A stretch of DNA of 64,000 bases from Moniliella sp. 'wahieum' (lineage: Eukaryota > Basidiomycota > Moniliellomycetes > Moniliellales > Moniliellaceae): NCBI GenBank assembly GCA_003971905.1, contig RSEE01000102.1:1-64000 (forward strand). Reading direction: 5' to 3'. Below the pieces are notes generated by a model. The model did not search any database and was not told the DNA's origin. It saw only the letters and a list, made by a program, of their open reading frames with translations. Below are positions 10,554-23,248 of the stretch, one piece after another (position 1 is the stretch's first letter; the number at the start of each line of letters is the position of its first letter). The position numbers and the translations under genes are program-made.

Positions 10554-10720
10554 AATCTGTGCGCCCATCTCAGCCTCTCCGCTTCGCCCGTCTGTTCTTG
10601 CGCATCTTGATGCCACATATAGTCCCCTGGCACTGGGCTTCAAGCTTCAACGTCACCGTCACCGTCACCGTCACCGTCTTACGCACAGGCACAACCAAAC
10701 GAGAGGCAGGTGCGTATCTC

Positions 10721-12312
10721 TCATCCCCCACGTTCTGGAGCGGGGATAAAGATGCATGTCATATGATGATCAATCCCCATGGTGAGATCCTGTTTGACTT
10801 TGGCAAGAGCGTGTCCCGGATCGCGACGGAAAAGAAAAAGGGGCCAAAGGGATCGCCTTGCCGGACGCCTTGCTGGCTGACAATCGTGCGCACGTTCCCC
10901 GCACCGCCCGCGACCAGCTGCGTGTGCTGGCCATATGCCCACCGGGTAGAAGAGCACCAGCTCGGGTAGTCCGTTGACGGCCTGCGCCATCACATGTCGG
11001 GGTCCACGCTGTTGAACGCGTTCGTAAAGTCGAGCGACGTCACATACTTGAATCGGTCCTCCCACTCGGGGCTGTTGCCTTGATCGCCTCTCCGGTGACG
11101 ACGCGGTCCAGCAGCCGCACGATCGGCTCCACGCCGCCCTTGGACTTGACACCCAGCTGGGTGCGCAAGAGGGGCGAGCGGACGTCGATGTGCAGCAGGA
11201 GGATCTTGGCCAGGAGCCGGTAGAGCAGCTCCCCACAGGCAATGGGCGCACACCTCCGTCCGGCTTGGCAAGAGCCGTGAGCCTCTGCCGGTGCAGAGCA
11301 ACTGGGCGCCGGGGCAGGTGCCAGCGTACATGGCGGTGGCCATGGACTTGGCAGCCGCCTTGAAATCGTCGTGTTGGAGCGCGAGCCGCAGCAGCGGCTG
11401 GGACCAGCCGCTGACGCCGCCTCCCACGTCGCGGGGAGAAGTGTTGAGTATCGGACCACATCATCTGGATTTGAGACTCAACAGTTTGGTTCGGCACTGG
11501 TTTGGTTTGTCCTGCTTTGTGGGCTAATCGACTTGGTGGTCTGAGCTACAAGGTTGTCTTGGCTCGAGTTATCTTTTCTTTCTTTTTCCCTACTTGGCGT
11601 ATAAGTAGGACGACCCCTCGCGGGTATACAATGCTATTCTTTACCACACCCACTCCCTTTGGCTTGCCTGATAGACTCCTCTACTCTACAAGAAGCTAGC
11701 AGCGGCACGGTCCACATCCTTGTCTTGAACCTCGAGATCTTCCAGCAGATGGCCCTCGTCGTCCTCGATCGCGTCGCCGGTCAGCGTCGGCGGCGGGCGC
11801 TCGGCGACTGCCGGACCACAACACCGGCCATCCGGTTGCGGGCCGGTCGGGTGCTTGCTTGTCCTGCAGCGACTGGTACGTCGCCTCGGTCAGCGGCACC
11901 GCGTCCTGGTCCGCTTCCAGCGTCCGGACCGCGCGGCCGAGCATGCCCTGCGTCACTTGGCGCTGGGCCTTGTCCAGCACGTCGCGCCGGCGCACCTCGT
12001 GCGTCGGGCGCTTGGCCGCACGCGGCCAGGGCACCTCGGGGTACGCACGCACAGCGACGCGGACAAGGTTGACGACGAGTCGCCCTGCAGGCCGCACTTG
12101 GGCAGCGCCAGCAGGTTGAACACGGCATGGTCCGAGGGGCTAAGTTCGGGTGTGCCCACACCACAGGCGCCGCTTTCCGAAATCAATAATACCGAGGGAT
12201 ATCCACAGGTTCCAACTTTTCGCCACCATGCCACAGGCAAGGAACGTGTATTTAGGATGGTCCATTGTGTTTCTTGTTCCTGTGCAGTCCCGCGATTGAT
12301 CTGGACGAGCAT
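10721..12312 (-). mobile_element. Non-LTR (LINE) retrotransposon fragment, reverse transcriptase region
   Basis: On the minus strand, 12,312-11,700 carries the segment that precedes the polymerase in this LINE group (RRDVLDKAQRQVTQGMLGRA, then a helix ending LTEATYQSLQDK). Next, 11,460-10,980 carries the reverse transcriptase fingers and palm: RPIACGELLYRLLAKILL, LGVKSKGGVEPIVRLLDRVV and the motif A region YVTSLDFTNAFNSVD. The pieces lie in at least four frames. About 200 AT-richer bases at 11,500-11,695 interrupt them and look like a later insertion or deleted sequence. No endonuclease, no C-terminal Cys motif and no poly(A)-like end are visible, so the copy is truncated at both sides. The same clade is represented by the 3' piece at 52,500-52,870. 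Confidence 0.75.
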
Positions 12313-15300
12313 GGACGTCCCTCTACGGTGAGCGGCAACGCTGGCGACATCAGACGAGGCCTGGACTGATGGCGATCTCGTCTACCCAGTGATGGTACAT
12401 CTTTACCTGCAAGTAGCTTCGAGCACAAGTGATCAGAACGTGCCGCGAAGAGAAAAAAAAGCAACAATGCACATACGCACGGTGTGTATACCCTCGTAGC
12501 GCACAACTGGTGTAGGCGATGTCATACCGTCGTACAATGCATTTCTTTGTCATCGGTGGTGCTCCCTTGGTCATGGTCCGCAGGCGGGCAGCACCTCGCC
12601 ATTTTGAGGTGGACAGAAGCGTAGGCAGGAGGCGTACCCGGGTGCCGTGCTCCCCCCTCAAACGGTGTGGTATTCTCGTCAGGCCGGCATATGAAGAAAG
12701 GAAAGTAGTGAAGCCGGGGGACTGAACAATCCACGTCTTTCCGTTTAGCATGAGCATATGCTAGTACTCGACCTTGGGCAGCGCGGACTGGACCATGAAT
12801 CAATCCCGATCCTCCCGGAGCAATCTCCCCACTGCAGCAGCGATGCTCTAGAACCTTGCTCTCAGGCCAGTACGCCCTCCTCCCGAAACTGAATCGGCCG
12901 AGTGAGTCAACAGGGCACAGGAGGTTGGAAGTACCCACGATTCAAGTTATTAGGTGGTCCTCCCGATCAAGTATGGTTCCTCCGGGCGACATGTCAGTGC
13001 TGCTTCATGGCGACAGAGAGTAAGAGACAGAGTGTAATACCGGTATCGAGGGGGGTGGACCATCGATACCACAAAAAAGTAGATGCTAACAATCAAGCGT
13101 CAGAGATCTACAGTTCCCAAAGCAAACAAAGTGTTCCTTTTGTTCACCCTCACGAAAGCAATGGATACAACTACACCTCTAGCCCCTGCGAGGCTGGTCC
13201 CACCGAAGGGCATTGTGGACGCCACCATTTTCAGGATGGATTCTCCTTTGTCACACGCCTGGCCAAATACTAGACGTCCCAGGACGACATTCGGTCCTCC
13301 GATTCGAATTTGGGTCCGTGATGGAGCTTAGTCGTTCACGCACTTACAATATCCCTTTTGACATCCGTCGTAGGACCGGCGAACACTGAGTCATGTGAGT
13401 CAGTTTTCATTGCTTCCGAGCACGCACCAGTCTTCTGGATGAGTCAGTCGCAGAAACCTTAGTCGAATACGACGACGTTCAGCGCTCACGCCCTGGGTAG
13501 TAGTAGCCACGCCGACACTCCCTCTTCTCGGAATTACTGGCTTCGGATCCGGGGAATAGGTCGTTGTGGTAGAATATTGATTGACCGTTCGACGTGGCCT
13601 AGGCGCGGCCGGCGTACACGCTAGGCTACTGGGTGCTCTATCTCCCTATACTATCCCTCAATCATTTTCCTACAAATATTATACAAAAAGCAATTGGGCT
13701 CTGACTTGTTGAGCTGAATGATGACCGGGTTCATCTCTTTGCCTCTGTGAGATCTTTCCCTCAGGGAGTTTGTAATTGGGTACACTGCATTGTTTTACTT
13801 TTCTAGCTTTTGGCTGTGCTCCTTCCTAGTGGAGTTCAGTCGGATAATCTTTCTCCGCAGGCTCCGCATTGCTCGCTGAGGACCGGGATGACCAACAGGT
13901 TCATCGTTTCTCTCTGTTCGCCTGTACATTGTCATTCCTTTATTGATCCTAACTGTGGTGCATGGCGTATCCCATGCTCTTTCCTTGTTAGTTGCGCTCC
14001 ACACATGGGGACCTGCCGGGTAACGGGCGGCAACCCTCCGCTGGCAAGAATAAACCAGTTAAAAAACTTACCTGTCGGATCTCGTCCGCCGCGCTTACAC
14101 TCTGTTTGTATTGTTTCTTTTCCTTAATTGGGGAAAATAGTTGTTGTGGCTCTATATGGGCCTTCGCTGATGGTCAAAATATCTCCCTAATGAGACACTT
14201 AAAACCAACGCTCTGCGATGACCGTAAAAATTTGTCCTTCATCCAGGCACCTGCTGCATTTCTTTCTAGCTTACCAAAACTGTCTCGGACCAGCTCCCAG
14301 ATACCTACACTCCCAGTCTTCCCGCTTCCAACATCCCTCAGTTTCCTGTGACCAATTGCCTGCTTGAGCATCACTTGCGACGTTAACCTCCCTAATGGGA
14401 GTGGGTCCTTCATGCGAACCAAGCCTCTCGGACCCTGTTGTTACAACGTTACGTTTCGTTGACGATGCACAATTACAGGGACTCTAACACACAAATCGTT
14501 AGACTTCTTTCACCCTCGGATTCTGGTCGCATGTCCACACCTTTGTCACACAGCCTGTTCCATCAAGATTAGTTGACGAGTTGAGAAAACAATCGAGCAG
14601 AAACTCCCCAGGCAGTTCCCGTCTCAATTACAGGCCGGACACTAGGCTAGGTTCTGAACAGAACTGATGAAATCAGAGTATGAGAAAAAAAAAAGAGCAA
14701 GTAATTGACTACCAACAATTGATGTCATCCTGGTTAACGGGCACTTGCAGATTCACATCTCTCAGCTACATCCCCCTGTTAATAAAACAGAGAGCTCGAT
14801 GCCAAGTTTGACCTAATATCACGTGTAGCCCCAACCACTCGCCTCAGCACCACGCACCTAACCCTACCATCAGGAACGGTGGCAACGGGGGCGAAGGTGG
14901 ACCGGTGGGAGGTGGCGAGCAAAGCACAAGCACCAAGCACTGACGGGCCGTAGGCCCGGGTGGTCCTCTAGTGGTATAAATACAGACATGCTGTCAAGTT
15001 AGTATGCCTATAATGTACTGATTCTTTTCAGGACAAATACCATTGACCCATTGTCAAGCAACCTCCGCTCCACTCACATGAGGGGAGTGATTGAAAATAT
15101 TAGAGTTCCACCGTAGTTGGAATCTGAAATGCGATAGTTTACAGTGACGGATATATTGTGTTGTATATTCGTGGCACCCCTAAAAAACCGGACGGAAGCG
15201 GTTTGCACCTGCCATCAATAATTGGCGAATTGAGGTATTGTTGCCAGAACTCGAACGATGTCTAAGGAATGGATGACAGCTGCTAACCCTTCCCACGACA

Positions 15301-16179
15301 TAGGGATTACAAGTTCGATTCTGGCGTTCGAACATATTTTTCAGTGTGTAGGTTGGTCGTAACGCACCGGGATTATATCTGTAAGGCCCAGAATACAACC
15401 ACGATGCCAGTTTGAGAAAGCAATTCCCCTAATAACATGAAGGATGAGTGTTAATGTTAATGTTCATCCAGTCAAATATCCGGAAAGGGAAATTTTACTC
15501 GAAATGCCATTGGTGGAAAAGGGTGGTGATGAAGGCAATGGGGGGTCGGCGCATGAAATACAGCCACATAAAAACCTGATACCCATCGCACACTAGTGGG
15601 TCTCACGTTCGATTGTGGGCGAAGAAAGTGTACAATTGTGTTAGATGCCAAATCCGTAGAATGAGGTGAACTCGACACCACATGGGATTTGAGCAGGAAT
15701 CTACGACAGTGACCTTGGTGTTCTGGTTGTGGTTCCGCTTTGTGGTTGTTTACTACCGTCATTGATTTCATCTCCGCGAGCTCGACGCTGAAAGGGGAAG
15801 GCGAAGTGAAAGACTTCATGCACTATCCTAAATGGTTCATCGTTCGTGCATTCCCCCCGTCGGCAGTCCACAATTCCAAAATCGCAATATTCACGGCATG
15901 ATAAGCTCCCAAAAGCTAAGCTCGTTATGTGCAGCTAATTGGAGATGGAGATGGTTAAAAAGCCATGCATTCACGGCATGTAATTCCCACAGGAAATATG
16001 CCTCCATTCACCAATGTGGGGTCAATCCATTCGGACAACACTCCTTCTCACGAGTGGAAATGGACCTTGTCACACTTTCGGGGCTTAGGCAATGGGAGAC
16101 CAGAGTCGAGACCTAGGTCAATGGATGTAGCAATCGTTCGTGTGGGGAAAAAGTACTAAAGAGCAGCGGACATGGTTCA
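12313..16179. other. Long AT-richer gene-poor spacer
   Basis: Nearly 4 kb with no convincing reading frame on either strand. Base composition is visibly more AT-rich than in flanking genes, and stops are frequent in all frames. Single GTTCGATTC-like words occur at about 15,310 and 15,610, resembling tRNA B boxes but without a full tRNA. I see no gene. It is best read as decayed repeat sequence between the LINE and the LTR-element fossils. Confidence 0.5.
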
Positions 16180-18015
16180 AAATGTGAAGACAGAAACAGG
16201 GAAAGTGCGACAGTCTTGAAACGAAGAAGAAACAATCGGAAATGGGGGCGTGATCAGCCCCACTATGACATTGATCCTTTCAGGTCTCGTCTCCGGAACG
16301 GCGACGGGGGCGAGAGAGGCCGAGTCGGGTGGGAATGAGAGACAGAGGCTTCTCGGGCTTATCGGGTAGGGGGGAATGGAAACGGACCACCGGCTCGGCG
16401 TCATGAGACATGTCCACGGCGGATATACCCCACTTCCGCTCGTAGACGGGATAGCAGCTCTCGGAAATGAACGAAGTACGCAATGCGGCCCCCAGGGCAC
16501 TAGCGTGGAGAGTTGAGGACCTGTTCGACCTCTCGTGATGCACCACACCATAGTTTGATATTTAGGGAGAGGAGGCGGAGGCTCGATCATACCGGCAGAA
16601 GGGACCAGGTCACCCGGGGGTAGGCACACAAGCAGGACACACGAAACACGTCACCTTGGAGGAGGTGTAGGTAGTTGTCAGGAAGGTGGCTGGTACGCGC
16701 GCGGACCACGGCGCGGACAAGGGAAAAGGGGCCGAGTAATGAGATCGTCGAGGCCGGCAGAAGGTCGCTGTCGTGGCTAGACACATGCCCGTCCTGGCGG
16801 ACCAGTTAAGACAAGCTGGCCAGCAGTGAAGGAAGCCGCCTCGATGCGCTGTGGTGGCATAGTGCTTAGTTGTAGCGTTCTTGAGCCGCGGTGAGCGTCT
16901 GGCAGGCGCGCAGCTGAGCCAAACGCAAATCCTCAACATACGACGCAGCGGGGCGCGTGCGAAGTGGTGGGCTTCAAACTCCCCAGGGGGAGTAACCATA
17001 TATGAGGACAAAAGGGGGCTGGTGGATGCTCGAGTGGGAGGAGGAGTTGTAGGCAAGTTCGGCCGTGGAGAGGAGGTCGAACCAATTTGGACTGTGCTGC
17101 TCGTCGATGAGGTAACAGCGGAGGTCCTGTTTGAGGACCTGGATGAGGCGTTCGGTCTGGCCGTCGGTCTAGGGGGTGGTACACAGTGCTGAGGCTCGAC
17201 TTGATGTGCAAAAGGCGGCACCAATTCTTGCCAGAAGGGCTCGTGAAGGTCGGTCCCGACCACGCACCAGATTTCGAGAAAGGCCATAATATAATAGTAG
17301 CGAAAAAAAACGTGGTGTACAAACAGGGGTGCGAGCTGTGGTGCGGTGTCCGTCGTGTAGACATGAATGAAGTGACCCATTTTGGTGAACCGATCCACAC
17401 CACCAAAAGCGCGTCGGAAGCATCGAATCGGGGGAGTTGGGTAATGTGGTCCATCGTCAAGTGGGTTCACGGGCCTTGGAAGGGGGAAAGGGATGGAGTA
17501 GTCCGGAAGGGTGGTGGAGAGGCGCTTTGGTCCATTGACAGAGGTCGCACGAGCCCACGTGGGCTCTCACATCGGCTGACAGGCGGGGCCACCAAAACTG
17601 AGCGCAAACATAGGCCAACGTCTGCACGCCCTCCGTGCCTGCTAAGGCCGAGTCGTGGTGGTCTTGATGGAGGATGGCAACGCGATCGGGGTGGTCGGCA
17701 GGGACGTAGACCTGGTTAGCGTGCTACAAAAGATTGCGGTCGCGGACCGTCAAGGCATGGTAGGGAGGGTGCCAGGCTGTGGCAAGGGACCAACGAGGAA
17801 CAAGGATCGCGGGACAACAGTTGGCGAATGCGCTGTCGGATCTCGTCGGCAGACCCGCGCCCCACCGCCGGGTCCCGGGGTCCGCGCGCGAAGAGATCGA
17901 GGGCGGTGGCAGGATGTGGGACACGGGCTCTGGCGGGGGTTCAATAGGCGGGGACGGGCGAACGTAGCAATGGCCTGATGGTCTGTACATACTTGGACAG
18001 TCTCAATGACAGCCC
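16180..18015 (-). mobile_element. Ty3/gypsy LTR-retrotransposon fossil, partial pol
   Basis: Read on the minus strand, the parts in order are the end of an RNase H domain with the typical YTDHQA-like word (near 17,970), an integrase zinc-binding region (about 17,700-17,860), the integrase core (about 17,000-17,500, including DRFTKMGHFI) and a downstream integrase C-terminal region (about 16,200-16,600). Gag, protease and reverse transcriptase are absent, and I find no flanking LTR pair. The copy is clearly broken, with multiple breaks over the whole length, and looks old. It abuts a Ty1/copia fossil at about 18,015-18,030. Confidence 0.75.
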
Positions 18016-18029
18016 TCAAGACCAGCACT

Positions 18030-19600
18030 CTTGCATCCACGGACGTGCGCAGGACCAGACACGGCCTTGGTGAGGAAGTCGACCACCATGGACCGGGGGG
18101 ACAATACTCGTATACCGAATTGTTCCCTTCACCCATTCGCGGATTACCTTTAGCGCAACGTCGGGCTGCAACCATGGTTTAGGGTAAGAGCCGGCTGATT
18201 GACCACTTTGATGGTCATGCCTGTTTGGCTCATCCCAAAGTCCTGCGATCTTGAGCGGATGCTTTGGGTCCGCTTCCATCAGCCACCGTGAACACGTAGC
18301 CTCCACACGTGCGATCCAAAACTCTTGAGCGAAATCGGCGTCCGTGCATCCCTGGATTACCTCGATGGGCTGACGGGTGTGCGCCACTGGCTAGAGTTGG
18401 TGACCGACTACGTGAGGACGAATCCGGTTCACGACTAGCCATGACTGCTTGGTCTCGGGTTGGCAGACTGCCCCACAAATCGAGCAGCAAACGCACTGTC
18501 CAGACGAGCGCCTTGGGTCGCATACTCGATCGATCCCAGTGACTTGGCCTCCACCACAATGCGCTTGGGATTGGTCCCGTCCTCCTCCTCCTCAGCCCAC
18601 TTGTTCGCACGCACAGCACTGACCACCGACTTGGTCACGGCCGCAACTGCGGCGTGTCTCCCCCACAAGGAGCTGCGCCGCCCTGGGAGATTGGTCCCGA
18701 TTCAGGCGACCACCAACCCGGTTGTATTCCACCTTGAGTTCCCGCCATTTGCTGAATCGGGTCGAGAGGCTTGACCACAAAGAAATCGTTCAGTGCACGG
18801 TGGATACGAGGCAACGCGTCGTCACTCGGAGAGGCAGCAGCAGCAGCAACGTCGTCAACCCGCACAACAGGTACACAGGCTCCGGACCGTCCTTGATGTC
18901 GAGGCACGCATCGGTAAGCGAAGAACGAACGTCTAGCGTGGGCAACGCTGCCGCCAAGGTTGTGTACCAGGCGCGCGGGGAAGAGCGTAGTCCGTACAGC
19001 GCCTTCTCCAACTTGGCCACCTGTGGCCAACCCCACTGGCTGACGCACATCACGGGCGTGTCCAATTTCCCATTGAGAACGGCCCTTCCACATCCCACGC
19101 CCGAAATCTGGTGTGCTGGCTGACACGACACAGCCCGCAGGAACCACAGAGATTCAATGCGCGCACCTGGCTTGTACACAGTGCCCCGCGTTGCCGTGGG
19201 ACCAGGGCCGAATAAAGCCAGGAGCAAAACCAAAAGGCGTGCCTGGGTCGACACACTGATGACACTACGCCCATCCCGCTTCCATGTGAAGAGCTACTTA
19301 GTGTCCACCGCCACCTCTCCCTGCGGGAGAAGGGAAAAGCTCGCCCTAGGCCTGCATCTGGGGCAGCAGAGACTTCTCACGCTTGGCCACCGCCAGATAG
19401 GACGATTGGTGCCTTTCATAGCCTCGTCCACAGGTCTTTTGGGCTCGCTCTCACCGGCAAGAGAAACGAGACCAAAGGCAATGCCCCCCCCTAGCGCCGT
19501 CCTCCTCATCTTAGACTCTCCAGGGGCAGTGGTGGGAGGAAGTGAAGCGTGGGGCGATTGCCAGTGCACAAGCACGCGAGAGACCCGCGTGGGAACCCAC
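18030..19600 (-). mobile_element. Ty1/copia LTR-retrotransposon fossil, partial pol
   Basis: On the minus strand the piece carries part of a copia-type reverse transcriptase (about 18,850-19,560, including the hallmark words KLEKALYGLRSSPRAW and LNGKLDTPV), followed by the copia RNase H region (about 18,040-18,550). Gag, protease and integrase are missing and no LTR pair is seen. It is broken, with several breaks, and looks moderately old because family words are still easy to read. Its 3' end meets the Ty3/gypsy fossil directly, so the two elements are joined or nested. Confidence 0.78.
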
Positions 19601-20086
19601 GCTCATCGCTCCACCTGGGTCGCATACTATAATCCTCGACCGAACTGCTCGCCCCTGAAGACCCGGACGGAAAGAAGCGCGCTGCGGCTCACCGTCTCCA
19701 CCACACCTGCACCTTACTTGCTGTTGCTCCTCTGCCTGTGCCTGCTGCTTGGGCATGAAAACAGGGGTCCCGCTGGCTCGCTGCGATGGATGGGGGGCGT
19801 ATACGATACGATAGGTTATACGAATGAGATGTGAGATGTGAGACCAGCCGCGCCAAGACGACGAGGCGGGTGGCGGCACACTGCCCCCCTGCCTCTCGTC
19901 TGCGGGGCATCGCAGAGGCACTATGGCGCAGGACGCCGGACTGCCGGGGGGGCTTGCACGTGCCGCGTGATGTGGCATGTGATGTGGCATGTGATGGCAG
20001 GGCAGGGCCGAGCGACTAGGTAGCTAGCAACGCCCCAACCACAACCACAATAACCACAACCACAACACCTAAGGCGTAACCCCGCC

Positions 20087-21180
20087 ATGGCGCCCCGACG
20101 ACAGGAACTGACGGCGGAGCAGATTGAGCTGCGGCGGGTGCGCGCCGCGAGCAGAACCGTCTGGCCCAGCTGCGTCTCCGCCTCCGTCGTCGCCGTCTGC
20201 GTGCCCCACCTCCCATGTGGAGCTGCCCGCCGCACCACCACCACCACTCCCGCCTGCCTTGCCCCCCCCCTTGCCCCTTCCCCAGCAGCAGCACGTGCCC
20301 AGCGCCGGGCCGCTGGTGGGATCTTCCTCCGGCCTTCCCTCCGCGTGGGCCGTGTGGACCCCGTGGATGCAGCCGCCCTCGAGCCAAGCGGACGCTGGTG
20401 CGCTCGCGTTCGCCGCCCGCGCACGTGGGATCTGTCTCGTCTGGTTGTTGGCAATGCGTGGGGCGACCAGCGGCTAATGCCGTCGTTTGATGTATCCTAT
20501 GTATTCGACACGTTAGGAGCGCGACTTGGGGTGGGCCAAGGCGGTAGGGACGACGACATGTCACTGTCGTACCTAGCTGAGGACTATGCGTCTGGGCGGA
20601 AGTGCACTGGGACCGACTTCCTGCGCAGTACGCGCCAAGCAAGGTATCTGCCCTTGTGCCGCACCACTTTTCCTTGACGCGTTCCCTGGCCCGAGGTGCG
20701 CGAGCGCATCCTGCTGGGGATCTTGTGCGGGTACTTTTCCGAGCTGGACCTGTGTGTGGAACTGTGGGGCGGGGAGAGTGCCAATCCATGGGACACGGCC
20801 TACTGCGTGCACGGTGACGACCCATTGGATCCCGAAGCGTACGAGTTGAGCCAGGGCTTCGTTTCCCGCTGGGGTTCCTCTTGACACGTACGTCTCTCCC
20901 CATGCTCATCTACTTTTCTTTCTTCTTCTTCTTCTTCCTGCTTGGACCCACTGGCTGGACGCTGACCCGGCCCGACTGCCCACTTGCAGCTTCCATCCTT
21001 CGCCGGACCAACTGGTGGCGGCGACAACGCGGCCTAGCCAACTTGGCCGTCACACCGAACCGGGCATGGCCGTGCCTCAGCTCGTCTCCCAGTCGTATCT
21101 CCGAAGTGGCCGAGGAGGACGAGCGCGATCGGCCAGCCAAACGCGCCCGCGAAACGTCCGTACCAACGACTACGACGTAA
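20087..21180 (+). CDS. bZIP transcription factor with DUF3425 domain
   Basis: The ATG at 20087 opens RRQELTAEQIELRR and then a basic region (EQNRLAQLRLRLRRRR), which matches the start of fungal bZIP-DUF3425 regulators. A Pro/Ser-rich linker follows. The C-terminal domain is seen as HHFSLTRSL (about 20,665), RERILLGILCGYFSELDLC (about 20,700-20,755), WGGESANPWDTAYC and LDPEAYELSQGFVSRWG. After a candidate intron (about 20,885-20,990, pyrimidine-rich, acceptor CTTGCAG) comes TNWWRRQRGL, the usual end of DUF3425. A Lys/Arg stretch (PAKRARE) near the end may be nuclear targeting. The pieces lie in three frames, so two or more single-base shifts are present. Such factors regulate accessory or secondary metabolism genes in fungi. 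The stop may be at 21180 or, in another frame, at 21302. Confidence 0.65.
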
Positions 21181-23248
21181 CGTGTAGTCTGCCCCCCGGC
21201 TCTGGTGCTACTTGTCACTTGTCACGTCGCGTGTGGCCGCACATGCACAGGACAAGAGATAAAATGGCTACTGATGTACTGATCTTGGTCTGTATTCAGT
21301 AATCACGAGTTACGCGTCGGGGCCTGGGCCGGGGGTTGCCTAGGCCTACGAGTAGAGTGACTTGATTTGACTTGATTCTGCTGTCCCCCAAAACCCCACA
21401 GCGCAGCAACGGCCCTGTACCGCTCTCCCTCCTGTCGATTGGTGTTTGTTTCCCCTCAGGCCTCAGGCCATGCATGCCCCCCCCCCCCCCCCCTACCCCC
21501 TTTCCATGCATATCTCAGTGGAGTGGTGGCACGCCTGTGCAGGTACAAGAACCTAGCCCGTGCTGGACCATGCGTCTCTTTCAGGTGTTTGATTTCTTGG
21601 TCCCCCCTCCCTGTGGCCATCGTGGATGGCTGATGGCCAGAGGATGGCCTACTTTGGCCTCCTATTTATTGATCTTAGCGGCCATTCTCCCATCTCGGCC
21701 ACGTCAACCACAAGCCGTAACGCGTAACGTAGAGTTCAACTTGGACGTCAGGCCCTCTGGGGCATGCGACATGCGACATGCGACAGTCACACTTCCTGTG
21801 CAGCTTGAAGCTTGAATTAAGCTCCACCAACTCGGTTTCTTGAAAGAGGATATGATTGGACTTTGTTCTTTCTCTCGTTCTGGCCCGCACGTGGGACGGA
21901 TTCCCAGACTAGCGTCTCGCATCTCGCATCGGTTCCGTAATGCGTACTGTTTAATTGCAGAATAGTAAATTCCCGCCTGCTGGGGTCTGGCCGGACTGGG
22001 GCAAGTCTGGTGGGCACGGGGGGAAGATGAATATTGAATGTGGATGATACGGACGAAGATTGTGGGTTAGGCTTAGGAGCTTAGGGCTGGCTAAGAGTCT
22101 ATTCGGTTCGGTTCCCCATATCTATCCACCCCCCGCCGTCACACGACACACGACACACCACATACCACATACCACTTTTGGGCGTCGCATTTGCCATGGC
22201 CGTTATTAAATTGGCCAAGACGAGTGCGCCTGATCAATACCTCGGCGCTGGCTGATTAATTGATGCCAATTGAAGATGAGTCGATGAGATAGATCTGAGA
22301 AAGCACCGTCGAAGCAGCGGCGGCGGTTTCGCCGGGCCGTGCCAAGCGGCGCGCCAGTCCGGCGTACTGAGGGTCTGATTAATGATTGTACAGAGTGACT
22401 AAGTGACTAGCTGAGCTCTTGCCATTGCATCAGCAAGGCAGGCAAGGCCCAAGCCCAGCCAGCTAATGCGCTACTGGCTGCTGCCTGGCTGTGTCTGTCC
22501 CCACCACCTGTCACGCATGCCGCTCCTAGTCACGCGTCACTCGTCACCCTCCCCTCCGCCCAGTGTGTGCCCCCGTGCCCCACCTCGCCAATCTCACGCT
22601 ACTATCACCGATTCCCTCGCGGGTGCGTTGCTGTGCCTGCGGGGGGCGGCGGGACGAGGGCACGCGATAATCGATACTCGATACGGCGTGCACCCGTATA
22701 TCGCCTGTTCGCCCGAAGAGTGGGGGGCCATCGCCCCGGCCCATCCCTATGGCCCAGGCCCAAACCTATGAACTAGGCCTGCCCATTCTGCTAAAATTTC
22801 TATGCTAAACCCCGCCCCTAAGGCCTAAAGGCCTAAGGCCTAATGCGCCGACCCATCAGGCACTGCGTATCAGTACTCCCACGAGTGACTAGATTAGATT
22901 TATTTAGATTTGTCGCCGGGCAGCAGGCATCTGAGACGGCCAGTGCGCAGCGGCCCGCCGATTTCCCCGTCGGATGGTTCACCATTCCTATTAACCCTTC
23001 ACCCTTCACCGTTCAACTTGATTCAACTTGAACTGTCAAGTTCAGCACTCCAATATCCTAGCGCGTACCTGTCCTGTCCTGGGCTACTGCATGGCAGCCC
23101 CCCGCTCCCGCACGGGCGAGATAAAAAGCCCCGCCTGCTGCACCACCACTGGCTCTTCTTCCCACCCCCCATCTCTCCACCTTCTCGTCTGCGCTTTGCA
23201 CCACCCAACCACCCTTAACCACCCTTAGCCACCCTTAACCACCAAACC
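21181..23248. other. Intergenic region upstream of the dehydrogenase gene
   Basis: No gene is seen in about 2 kb. It contains a run of about 16 C at 21,478-21,493, an AGCTTGAAGCTTGAA motif at about 21,802 and an AGGCCTAAGGCCTAA palindromic cluster at about 22,820-22,845. A TATA-like GATAAAAA lies at 23,118-23,125, about 125 bases before the dehydrogenase ATG, in a C/T-rich stretch that may be its promoter. Confidence 0.5.

Noticed and set aside
19601-20086. Minus-strand open frames just before the bZIP gene
   Set aside because: No copia gag or other motif is visible; they overlap the bZIP start and look like high-GC chance frames.
20016-20909. Long minus-strand frame opposite the bZIP gene
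   Set aside because: The plus strand carries bZIP and DUF3425 words; the minus frame is Arg/Trp-rich antisense composition.
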